From assembly GCA_023053685.1 (NCBI GenBank), contig JALIGW010000010.1:7540596-7604595 (forward strand): a stretch of DNA of 64,000 bases, read 5' to 3'. A model generated the notes under the pieces. That model did not search any database, was not told where the DNA came from, and saw only the letters and a list, made by a program, of their open reading frames with translations. The position numbers and the translations under genes were made by a program. Shown in pieces: positions 55,690-64,000 of this stretch (its first letter is position 1; each line of letters opens with the position of its first letter). The DNA is from Diadophis punctatus similis (Eukaryota > Chordata > Lepidosauria > Squamata > Dipsadidae).

Positions 55690-56071
55690 TGTCAGGCCTG
55701 GAAACCATCTTGGGTATTGGATCTTCAGGCCTGCCACATTTACTGCTGTGGGAAACTGGGAGGGGGGATTGTGTGAGTGGGGAACTATAGTCAAAATAAC
55801 ATTACTTTCTCTGAGAGTCAAGGTCATTCTGCCCTGCAACTGGAGGGGTGTGCTTGGGAGGCATCTCCAGTGTGGATGGTGCATTGATTGGACAATGTGA
55901 TGGACATGTGGGTGCTGTGGCAGGATCTTGAACTTTCTTTTGGGGTGTGGAAAACCAGAAGCTTCAGATTCAGGTTTTCCCAGATATGCCAATATGACAT
56001 CTCTAATAAAATGGAACTTTGAGGAAACTCAAACCTTGGAGTTTTATTTCGTTGGGAGTGTTACCTTGACA
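55690..56071 (+). repeat. provirus 3' LTR (382 bp)
   Basis: It starts TGTCAGGCCTGGAAACC after a G-run polypurine tract and ends GTTACCTTGACA. It contains TTCTCTGAGAGTCAAGGTCA and the region CTAATAAAATGGAACTTTG with a poly(A) signal, both shared with the 5' LTR. The outer duplication TGAAG follows. Confidence 0.95.
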
Positions 56072-56664
56072 TGAAGTTTAATTCAAGAATTACCTATTGA
56101 TGTTTATCTTTCTGATAGTCAAAAAATTGCACATTGATATGAGACATGGATAATTGTCTGGAAAGAATCGACATTAAACTATTACATAGTTGTGGACAGT
56201 GTTGGGCTTCAGGTTTTAGTGACCACGATCTAGAGAACAGATTTCCTAATGTTACACTAAGAACTGTGGCTGGCATCTTCAAAAAAAATAAAACCTTTTA
56301 TCCTTGTTAGTTTTGGATCATGGACTTTGTAAACAGAAGTCTGGTTCAAATGTTCATACTAAAAGAAGTATAATATGAGAATTTAGTGTCCATCTAGATG
56401 TCCTGACTCTATCCTGAATTAAGGGTCATAGAAAGGGAGAGTCAGCCTGTTTTTGAGGCTAAAAGGAAAAAAAATCTTTAGATGTAATTTTGTTGAGAAT
56501 TGTAAATATTCACTTTAGATATGTGTATTTGTGAGGATTGAGGCATTCAAGGTGGATAAGATTTCATAAACTAGGTTGAAATGCTCATATTGAAGTGTTA
56601 GTATGCTATTCGGTATCATTTTTATTATGTTAATTTTCTTGTTGTATTATCTTTCTTTTTGTAG

Positions 56665-56755
56665 AAGATGTGTGAAGCATCCAAAGATCATAATTGCTGG
56701 AAAGTTTGTTGACTGCTATTCCCTGAAAGTCCTGAAACTTAAACATCAATCTGGC
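56665..56755 (+). other. TAB3: TAB3 5' UTR part of the first coding exon
   Basis: A splice acceptor with a pyrimidine tract (CTTTCTTTTTGTAG, ending 56664) opens this exon. Ninety-one untranslated bases precede the ATG. An upstream ATG at 56669 opens a short frame out of phase with TAB3 that reaches past the TAB3 start, a possible translational brake. Confidence 0.8.
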
Positions 56756-56857
56756 ATGGCACAGGGAAGCCAGCAGTTAGATATGCAGGTACTCCATGAC
56801 CTCCAGCAACGTTTTCCTGAGATTCCTGAAAGTGTGGTGTCTCAATGCATGCTCCAG
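56756..56857 (+). CDS. TAB3: TAB3 coding exon 1 (residues 1-34)
   Basis: It encodes [20 protein letters not shown] and onward to CMLQ, followed by GTAGGT (donor at 56858). This is the start of the CUE ubiquitin-binding domain of TAK1-binding protein 3, with the FPEIP motif in helix 1. TAB3 links polyubiquitin chains made by TRAF proteins to the kinase TAK1 (MAP3K7), activating NF-kB and JNK/p38 signalling in the cytoplasm. The start is fixed by the family-conserved MAQ beginning and the exon length of 34 codons. TAB2 is excluded because the following exon has TAB3-specific residues. Confidence 0.96.
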
Positions 56858-57514
56858 GTAGGTATTGGTTGCCCCAACAGTAGTTTCTCTTTGAAGTAGT
56901 AGATAAGGGTAACCCAAACAAGATGCAAGGATAACTTTTCAGAAACAAAGAGTATGGAAAAAACTGGGACAGTGGATTATAGGAGATGAGAATAACAACA
57001 AATATAGTAAAAGTTAGTTATTTTAGCCAATTTTCATTTATCTTGTTATACTTTTAGGAAAAAGTTTGCTTCCTTCCCCTTTTTTTTCTTTTACAAATGA
57101 AATAATTCTATTAGGCTCCATTTACCGTATTTTTCGCAGTATAAGACGCACCTTTTTACCCCCCAAAAGAGGGTGAAAACTTGGGTGCGTCTTATACACT
57201 GAATGCAGACCCACCCACCCAGCCACCCCCACCCTTTGGCCTCTGTCTTCCAGCAATTTACCTGCTTGCAGCAAAGAGGGAAGAGCCTGTAAAGCCAAGC
57301 AAGTCAGTAGCAGCTTCCCGACCTACAGCTGATTTGCCACGTGCTAAAATGAAAGTGAAACTAGCTACAAAGAGGCAAATAGCTGAGAGAGACACGCAGT
57401 TTTTTATTTTATGCTGGATGCAAGGGGGTAAGTGAATAACTACTGTATAAATGTCTGTAGAATGTTCAAATTATTAGACTTATTTTTTAAAGACTGCTTT
57501 ATTATTGTTCTAGC

Positions 57515-57632
57515 CAGGGGTCTCCAACCTTGGCAATTTTAAGAATTGTGGACCAACTCCCAAAATTCCATAGCCAGCTTTGTTAGCTTTGCTGGCTGTC
57601 CACAAGTCTTAAAGTTGCCAAGGTTGGAGACC
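57515..57632. mobile_element. hAT MITE, right tip eroded
   Basis: It begins CAGGGGTCTCCAACCTTGGC and ends with the complement block GCCAAGGTTGGAGACC, then TCTAGAC. The left flank ends TTCTAGC. The expected last five bases of the element are missing. Confidence 0.8.
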
Positions 57633-57682
57633 TCTAGACAACTTAACAAAATAAAGAAGCTTTTAAAAATCTTTTTAAAAAG

Positions 57683-57931
57683 AGCCGAGGTGGTGCAGCG
57701 GTTAGAGTGGGGTACTGCAGGCCACTTTAGCTGACTGTGATCCGCAGGTCAGTGGTTCAAATCTCACCGGCTCAAGGTTGACTCAGCCTTCCATCCTTCC
57801 GAAGTAGGTAAAATGAGGACCCAGATTGTTGGGGGCAATGTAAATATACATTGCTTACTGGTGTAAACCGCTTAGAGAGTGCTTGCACTGTGAGGCGGTA
57901 TATAAATGTGACTAATAAATAAATAAATAAA
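57683..57931 (+). mobile_element. tRNA-derived SINE (squamate Sauria/Squam type)
   Basis: The head AGCCGAGGTGGTGCAGCGGT and TTAGAGTG holds a Pol III A box, and GGTTCAAATCTC a B box about 55 bp later. The body includes CTCAGCCTTCCATCCTTCCG and AAATGAGGACCCAGATTG, and the LINE-like tail GTAAACCGCTTAGAGAGTGC then GGCGGTATATAAATG and an (AATA)n run. The tail is the kind mobilised by a partner LINE. It is a strong squamate marker and not a functional tRNA gene. Confidence 0.9.
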
Positions 57932-58230
57932 TGCTTTCTCTGAAGAGATCCAGTGCTATTGTATCTCCTTTTAAATAATAGAGAATAATGTATACTTCCA
58001 GAAATTTTAATTAATTTTAACAGCTCTGTACAAGTATAGTCTGAAATGTAACAGTGTCCTGTTTAGTATTAGAGTTAAATCCTGACTTACCTTGAAGTAG
58101 ATCTATTTAAATAATTGGGAGGAGTTAGTGTGACTACATTTAAGAAAACTTTCTGTACATTTCTCCAATTCTTTGCTATTTCTATGGGTCAGGCACACAT
58201 GCACAGAAATACACAGCAAACAGTGTATAT

Positions 58231-58373
58231 CAGGGGTGGCCAAACTATGGTTCTTTGAGGACCTGTGGACTTCAACTCCCAGAATTCCTGAACCAGCCAT
58301 GCATGCATGGCTGGCTCAGGAATTTTGGGAGTTGTACACAGGTCCTCAAAGAACCATAGTCTGGCCACCTCTG
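58231..58373. mobile_element. hAT MITE, 143 bp palindrome
   Basis: The ends CAGGGGTGGCCAAACTATGG and, inverted, CAGAGGTGGCCAGACTATGG are flanked by the exact duplication GTGTATAT (58223-58230, 58374-58381). The centre is AGCCATGCATGCATGGCT. Confidence 0.95.
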
Positions 58374-59045
58374 GTGTATATCATTTGTGCTGTTTGCTGT
58401 TTGGCAAATTGCTTGGAGGCAGAGGCCTTTTTTCCTTGTTTTCCTCCCCCAAAACTAAGGTGCGTCTTATACTCCAGTGCGTCTTATACTCCGAAAAATA
58501 CGGTACTTAAAAATAAAAGTATAACTAATTAGAATGGACATAGCTAGAAATTTACATCCTACTAAAATCAGTGGGGGATAAATTCTTTCTTAAGTTCTAA
58601 ATCTTCAAGATTGATAGAAGCACCTTGATATGTTCAGTTTTTGTTCTTGAAAGTACTTCCCATCCTATACAATTTATTTTCTTCCATTCCACTCTTAGTT
58701 TCATTTACATTTATGAAATGGAATCTTCTATGCAGAATACAAAATTCCTTATGGGGAAAAAAGGATTATTCTGTAGAAAACTCAAGCCTTAAAGAGATAG
58801 GTATTTCAGTTTCTACATACATCGCCCATATCTATTTTACTACTTATCCCAAGCTGCAGTAGAAGGAGTAGTTAAACATTCTGGTTCATTCATTGAATAA
58901 TAACACAAATTAAATATTCTGGTTTTGGGGAAACTTGCTAACAAAATTTGGAGTGGTAACACCTGTTTTACAAATTTCTAGGAAGAATTAATGAGATATT
59001 TTGTGACTGCACATATTTCAAAGCTGTAAGAAAGTTTGTCTAGAT

Positions 59046-59946
59046 CAGACATGAAACTCAAGGCCCATGGGTCAGATCCAGCCCACGATGTGGTTAGATA
59101 TGGCCCGTGGGACCGCCCTGGAGACAGTGAGGGGCTGGCCCCCACCGCTTCAGCCCTGGTCCACCCCAGCCCAGTGGGGCACTGCACCTGGGCATGCACA
59201 CAGGAAGCAGCGAGTGCACAGGGGCTGGCATCCCGGTGAAAGGGAAGCACTTGCGGACTGTGAGGCCATGGAGGCGGTGGAAAGCTGGTAGTGGGCACGG
59301 CGCTGCTGCTGGGACTCTAGGCGCTTATCTACAACAACTTCGTGGCAGCCATCCAGGCCAGAACACGGTCAGCCTGTGCTGACCGTGTTCTGGTCTGGGT
59401 GGCTGCCACGAAGTTGTAGAGCAGCGCCTAGAGCCCCAACAGCAGTGCCACATATGCCACCAGTGCCTCCAGCTCCTCTATGGCCCCACAGCCCACAAGC
59501 ACTTCCCTTTCACCAGGACAGCCCCCACCTCCTGCCCCTGCATGGCAAAGCCACTGGCAGCAGTGCCACCCTTTCCCCCTCCCTTCATCCCTTCCTGGGT
59601 ATGGAGGGAGGGAGGAGATGGGAATGAAAAGGAGGGATGTATGTGTGTGCGTGCACGTGCTTGGCTGCCAGCAGTTTGAGGAGGCGAAGAGCTTATGGGG
59701 CACTGAATTGTCCCCATGTCGAGTTAGCCGGTGCAACTTGTTCCATCCCAACCTAGCCGTCCTGAATCAGCCATGCCCAGTGAGCGGCATTGAGCCGGCC
59801 ATGCCCACACAGCCACGTCTACCCAGTTGTGGCGACCCAGCCACGCCCAACTGGCCGCTGTGAGTCATCATAGTTTTACAACTGGCCTTTTGATGGCAAC
59901 CATAATCCTGATGCGGCCCTCAATGAAATTGAGTTTCACACCCCTG
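59046..59946. mobile_element. hAT non-autonomous element, 0.9 kb, with internal palindrome
   Basis: The left end is CAGACATGAAACTCAAGGCC and the right end, inverted, CAGGGGTGTGAAACTCAATT. Flanks GTCTAGAT/ATCTAGAT differ at one base of 8. A palindrome at about 59289-59459 (arms meeting at CACGGTCAG / CTGACCGTG) sits inside. Frames across it are chance products. Confidence 0.87.
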
Positions 59947-60172
59947 ATCTAGATGGTGATTGACAGATAATGCTTGTAATCTTTGTGGAAGATTTCTTAC
60001 ATCTTGAAAGATTTGTTTATATATGACTTCATAAGCAAATTAAATTAGTCAAAATTATAAGTTTAAGTTATAACCTATAGTAACAACCTTAGCAGATATG
60101 ATACTGAAGAGTAAAACAGATTGTTGTACTATAGTTTCTAAAACTTGTTCCATAGAATGTTATTTCTTCTAG

Positions 60173-61616
60173 AATAACAACAATCTTGATGCTTGTTGTC
60201 GCATTCTTGCACAAGAGAGCAACAAATATTTATATATGGAGTATCACAGCCCAGATGACACCCGAGTGAACAGGAATCGTCTTCTGCATATTAACCTTGG
60301 CATCCATCCTCATACTAACTATGGAGGGGATGGACCTCAACTTAATGGTGGTCGTACACTGGTACATAGTTCAAGTGATGGACATATTGATCCACAGTGC
60401 ACCCCAGGCAAACAGCTGATCTGTTTAGTCCAAGAACCACATTCTGCTCCTGCTGTTGTAGCAGCTTCTCCAAACTACAATCCTTTTTTTATGAATGATC
60501 AGAATAGAAATGCAGCTACTACTCCTCCACAGACACCTCAGCAATCTTCTCCCATACAGCCTGGAATGAATACATCTACTATGCAAGGTCCTCCTCCTCC
60601 ATACATGCATATACCTCGGTACAGCACAAATCCTATAACTGTTACAGTTTCACAAAACCTCCCTTCTGGGCAGCCTTTACCCAGAGCTTTACAAATTCTT
60701 CCTCAAATTCAAAGTACTCCTTATGGAAGTCCTGGATCACTCTATATTAGGCAGACAACTCAAGGTTCTTCGGGACGACAGACTCCTACTCAAAGTACAC
60801 AGTGGCATTCGTCACCACCAGGTCCAGTTCCACATTATAGTCCACATCCATTACCTGTCTATCCACACCAACAGAGCTATCAGCCTTCTCAGTATTCTCC
60901 CAAGCAGCCCCATATTCCTCAGTCTCCTTTTCAATCACCACCTGCTTCCCAGTGTCCTTCTCCATTTGGATCACCTCAACACCAAGTTCAACCCAGCCAA
61001 TTAGGACACCAAAGTTCCCATGTATTTATGCCTCCTAGTCCTTCAACTGTGTTACCCCATCCATATCAACAAACACCACAGACATATCAAAAACCAAGTG
61101 GACACTCATCTTATCTCCCATATGGTGGATCTACTTTATCTAAAGGCTCCATGAACAAGATAGAAATTACTGTTGAATCACCACAAAGACCTGGGACTAC
61201 ACTTAATAGGAGCCCTTCACCTATAAGTAATCAGCCATCCCATAGGAATCAGCACCCACTATATACACCTGCAACTCCTTCAAGTTCCCCTTCCAGAAGT
61301 ATAGCAGGTCAGCCTAAACCACCTTATAGTGTTAATCCTGTATATATAACATATACACAACCAGTTGGACCTTCAGGTGTTCTTACACAGTCCCCCCGTG
61401 TAATGGTATCTCAGCCAAATGCAGCAGTTTTTAAAATCACAGTAGGTCGAGCTCCTGCTGAGAATCTTCTAAATTTAGTGGACCAAGAAGAACATTCTGC
61501 AGCACCAGAACCTATTCAACCCATTTCAGTTGTACCAGGATCTGGAGGTGAAAGAGGAAGGCATAAGTACCAGAGAAGTTCCAGCTCTGGATCAGATGAC
61601 TATGCTTATACACAAG
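60173..61616 (+). CDS. TAB3: TAB3 coding exon 2 (residues 35-515 and one base of 516)
   Basis: The acceptor TATTTCTTCTAG ends at 60172. The exon opens with NNNNLDACCRILAQESNKYL, completing the CUE domain (about residues 8-51). The large central region is Pro, Ser and Gln rich and probably disordered. TAB3-type blocks include MEYHSPDDTRVNRNRLLHIN, SSSDGHIDPQ, HIPRYSTNPITVTVSQNLPS, SKGSMNKIEITVE, NPVYITYTQP and NLLNLVDQEEHSAAPEPIQP. It ends QRSSSSGSDDYAYTQ at a GTAAG donor (61617). The length of 1444 nt leaves phase 1, matched by the next exon. No stop or frameshift is present, so the gene looks functional. Confidence 0.97.
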
Positions 61617-63114
61617 GTAAGATTGATAAGTTTTTTGCTTAATAATTCTCAAAATTTTTCCTAAGAATCAAATCATTTGGACTGTGGTTCATCTTAAATA
61701 GCTGTCTCCCCAAATACAAATATCCATCCAGATGTATAAGTTAATAAGGATAGGTTAACAAAATCATGCCTGTGATTTTCTCTCAAGGTGAAAGGAACAC
61801 GCTTATTTCATTTACCACTTTGAATTCTGCAGCAGTAAAAATGGTGATGGGGTGGGCCTGCTGGATCAGTGTGATATGGTGATAAAAGTATGATAACCTA
61901 ACCTAATTAGCATAGCATAGCAATAGTATAACAATAGCATAATATATAATATTGCAAAAATAGTTTTTAATATATTGTGCACCACATAATAGCACAGAAA
62001 TGAACTGGAAATGGGACTGTCTTGGAATATGACTTAACTGAATGATACCCTAAAAAATTATTTAAAAATATATATAACTAATATGCCATTACATATTTCA
62101 GATAAAGGAAGCATAAAAGTGTAGAGTGTAGAGTACTTTTTAAAAAACCAATAGAAATTATTTGTTTTAATTTTGAATACAATTTGAGTTTTATCAGTAT
62201 AAATTGCAATATATTGTAATATTTATTGAAGTTGTTTTTTCATATTTTGAGGGACTAGTCCAGGCCATTACCAGGAGTCAACACTGACCTGAAAGTACAA
62301 AAAGAAGTATGGCTATGGTAAAGTAGACATTCATTGAAGTAGAAGGTGGAAGAATAGGACAGCTTCTGCTATATAGTAGGCTATATAAATATAAGCCAAA
62401 TTGGAAAAAACCCCAATAAGAATATCTCACAAATGTTTATGTTCCACATTGTAGTGAGCTTTCTTGCAACAAGTACCTTATATTTTTAGATACCTCCTTT
62501 TTTCCCCCAAAGGGAAAAATTGAAGATTCTCGAATGAAGAAAATGGTTAAGATTCAAGGTTGTACCTTTATTCTAAAACAAAAGATAAAGCAGTCAAATG
62601 GGTTGTACAATCAGTTGTTGTTATTAATTTATGTTGCTTCAGTATCTGGTTATTGGAATTCCTTGGATTTATCCTGAGCACTGATTTTGTGATCTGAAAA
62701 GAAAGCTGTTTTTCTAAAGGACATACTGTAACATTCCCTTAATAGGTGGTTATTTATCAGTCAAGAGTACTTCAGACTACATTGCAGTTCATCGACTAAG
62801 GTTTCTTCATGTACAGCTAGTTCTTTATTAGTGAAGGGCTAATGAGCAAAAATGAGCCAGGTCCCTGAACTGATAATACAGGTGGCCCTTGTTTAACAAC
62901 CAATCAAACTTATAATGGTTCTGAACAGTTAGTACTTATGACAAGTCCTCCAAGTTCCAGCTGTTGCCATGCTTCTGCGTTTATGTGGTTGTGATGTGAG
63001 TGCTTGGCAACCAACCACATTTCTGACCATTGCAGCATCCTTCAATCATGTGATTGTGATTTTTAATTTTCCTTTATGGTTTTCCACAAGCAAAGACAAT
63101 GAGAAAGCCATCAG
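61617..63114 (+). other. TAB3: TAB3 intron, gene-free
   Basis: Mostly unique AT-rich sequence. A degraded member of the TA-flanked MITE family (ACAGGTGGCCCTTGTTTAAC) begins near 62880. No coding or RNA gene is seen. Confidence 0.75.
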
Positions 63115-63434
63115 TGTTAAGATAAGAATTACTCTCATCAGAGGCGAAATAGATCTTTTCCTGAAACTCTGACATTATAAAAATAAACCGCAGTGTAAAT
63201 GCTAAGGTATAAGATATTTATTTCGGTACAAAAATAATAAATCACATCTTGGCTATAAAACAGGTCTTGCTTCTTACAGAAGCTGAAGAGAAAAGGAAGG
63301 ATCAAAAGAAAGGAATGTACACATGCGTACTAGGAACATATTAATCACGTGCTCAGGAATAAACCACTATATTTGATAGGGATGCATCTCCCTGCATATA
63401 CATGTAACAGGCAACATAAAATCACTGCCTGACA
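63115..63434 (-). repeat. copia solo LTR (320 bp) in TAB3 intron
   Basis: On the minus strand it begins TGTCAGGCAGTGATTTTATG at 63434 and ends at 63115, in step with the LTR at 1454-1773. Flanks ATCAG (63110-63114) and ATCGG (63435-63439) form a 5-bp target duplication with one difference. No internal copia sequence is present, so it arose by LTR-LTR recombination. Confidence 0.95.
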
Positions 63435-63454
63435 ATCGGGAAATCTGAATTCAC

Positions 63455-63620
63455 AGTCAGGGAAAGTCCTCACTTAATGATCCACAGTGATTTGTTTAAC
63501 TGGTGACTTTTGGAACTGCTATCAGTAAGCAGCGCAGTCATGTGATGTCACAATTTACAACTGCATTGCTTAGTGATCAAAATTCAGGTCCCAATTAGCA
63601 TTAAGTGAAGATTACCTTAT
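63455..63620. mobile_element. degraded TA-flanked MITE fragment
   Basis: CAGGGAAAGTCCTCACTTAATG with internal AGCAGCGCAGTCATGTGATG resembles the 33175 element family. The ends are too eroded to define. Confidence 0.55.
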
Positions 63621-63827
63621 CTTCATGACTATGTAAAATAATGAACTTCCTTATGGAGGAATATTAAGTCTATAGCTCTTGTTCCTTTCTCATGAAGTAT
63701 TTGTACCTCAGCATTTGATTGCATGTTTATGTTTGCTTCTGTTTTTGAAAAGGTCATTTGTTTCTACTTCTGTAGTTAGAAGTTGGATTTCTTAATTTTA
63801 TGCATATTATTCTCTGTAATGCACTAG

Positions 63828-63988
63828 CTTTGCTGTTACATCAACGTGCAAGGATGGAGAGGTTAACAAAGGAGCTGAACTTTGAAAATGAGGAACTTGA
63901 GAAACTTAAAGGTGATGTAAATAATATGGAACATGATCTTATGCAAAGGCGTCTGAGAAGAGTGAGCTGTACAACCTCAATCCCAACA
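63828..63988 (+). CDS. TAB3: TAB3 coding exon 3 (residues 516-569)
   Basis: After the acceptor ATGCACTAG (ending 63827) the frame continues in phase: ALLLHQRARMERLTKELNFE, then ENEELEKLKGDVNNMEHDLM and QRRLRRVSCTTSIPT. It ends at a GTAAG donor at 63989. This is the coiled-coil segment, with heptad-spaced Leu and Met. The adjoining region binds TAK1. The C-terminal NZF zinc finger, which binds Lys63-linked ubiquitin, lies beyond the window, so the gene is incomplete here. Confidence 0.96.
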
Positions 63989-64000
63989 GTAAGCAATTTT

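Larger units (their letters stand above)
42324..56071 (+). mobile_element. full-length Ty3/gypsy chromovirus-type provirus with nested insertions
   Basis: Both LTRs are present (42324-42717 and 55690-56071), enclosed by an exact 5-bp duplication TGAAG (42319-42323, 56072-56076). The internal order is gag, CCHC knuckle, protease, RT, RNase H, integrase, chromodomain, then a polypurine tract (ATGCGGGGGGGC) before the 3' LTR. It is broken by a 7.3-kb L1-like nest in gag (44108-51378) and a hAT MITE in integrase (54525-54862). A chromodomain at the pol C terminus places it among chromoviruses, the group of vertebrate Sushi-like elements. Confidence 0.95.
30831..56664 (+). other. TAB3: presumptive TAB3 intron 1, mostly nested repeats
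   Basis: If the CpG block holds the first exon, this roughly 26-kb interval is intron 1. It contains the LINE, hAT, gypsy and TIR elements listed separately. Gene-free unique stretches remain at 30.83-31.32, 31.78-33.17, 36.59-37.31, 38.09-38.46, 41.93-42.32 and 56.08-56.66 kb, where I see no coding or RNA gene. Confidence 0.5.
57125..58503. mobile_element. TIR element (ATAAGACGCAC family), copy 4, with nested inserts
   Basis: The ends CCGTATTTTTCGCAGTATAA and, inverted, CCGTATTTTTCGGAGTATAA lie within TA. It is collinear with 46531-47614 outside the inserts. It contains a MITE (57515-57632), a SINE (57683-57931) and a second MITE (58231-58373). It lies in the TAB3 intron after coding exon 1. 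Confidence 0.9.

Noticed and set aside
57683..57760. Possible tRNA gene with A and B boxes
   Set aside because: It is the head of a SINE: no acceptor stem closure, and a SINE body and LINE-like tail follow.
61617..61642. TAB3 exon continuing to the in-frame TAA at 61640
   Set aside because: A GTAAG donor at 61617 fits the family exon boundary, and the next exon at 63828 continues in phase with conserved sequence.

Overview
This is a nuclear genomic window from a vertebrate, most likely a squamate reptile and plausibly a snake. The evidence is one conserved vertebrate gene (TAB3) set in a dense field of squamate-type transposable elements: L1 and CR1/L2-like LINEs, a tRNA-derived SINE of the Sauria/Squam kind, Ty1/copia and chromodomain Ty3/gypsy elements, many 8-bp-TSD hAT MITEs and TA-flanked TIR elements. 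There are no prokaryotic features. Species and chromosome cannot be read from the sequence.

The only host gene I can support is TAB3 (TAK1-binding protein 3), on the + strand. A CpG-rich block at about 30.27-30.83 kb is the best candidate for its promoter and non-coding first exon. Coding exons lie at 56756-56857 (preceded by 5' UTR from 56665), 60173-61616 and 63828-63988. They encode roughly the first 569 residues, with the CUE domain split between the first two coding exons and the coiled coil in the third. The C-terminal NZF zinc finger lies beyond the window. All splice sites fit GT/AG and the reading phase is continuous.

Left part (1 to about 28.6 kb): a copia element 3' half with its 3' LTR, inserted into a gypsy fragment. 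Next is one L1 copy (about 2830-12665) broken by three insertions, including a 5.4-kb ORF-free inverted-repeat element (4831-10216). Microsatellites follow. A gypsy copy (about 14.2-21.3 kb) has its reverse transcriptase split by a 3.9-kb hAT transposon (17235-21112) that still carries a nearly open transposase. Then come an L1-like 5' end/ORF1 piece, an array of four hairpin-forming repeats (23304-24442), and two minus-strand gypsy copies (25.4-28.6 kb), one with a solo LTR inside its LTR.

Right part (28.6-64 kb): the putative TAB3 promoter, then a roughly 26-kb presumptive intron 1 made mostly of nested repeats. Notable ones are a 2.7-kb hAT element (33846-36582); a foldback hAT MITE carrying a twin-primed L1 (38468-41238); and a complete chromovirus-type gypsy provirus (42324-56071, TSD TGAAG) that hosts a 7.3-kb L1-like nest flanked by a 17-bp duplication. 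Later introns contain more TIR elements, a SINE, hAT MITEs and a copia solo LTR of the same family and size as the LTR at the left edge, in opposite orientation.

I found no undescribed biochemical system. The most unusual signals are structural: an inverted duplication of unique flank inside a hairpin MITE (46850-47154), a twin-priming junction with a palindromic microhomology (about 40288-40297), the tandem hairpin array, the ORF-free 5.4-kb element with outward-facing splice donors, and a nearly intact hAT transposase. No searches or alignments could be run. Family names rest on motifs, ends and target-site duplications read by eye.
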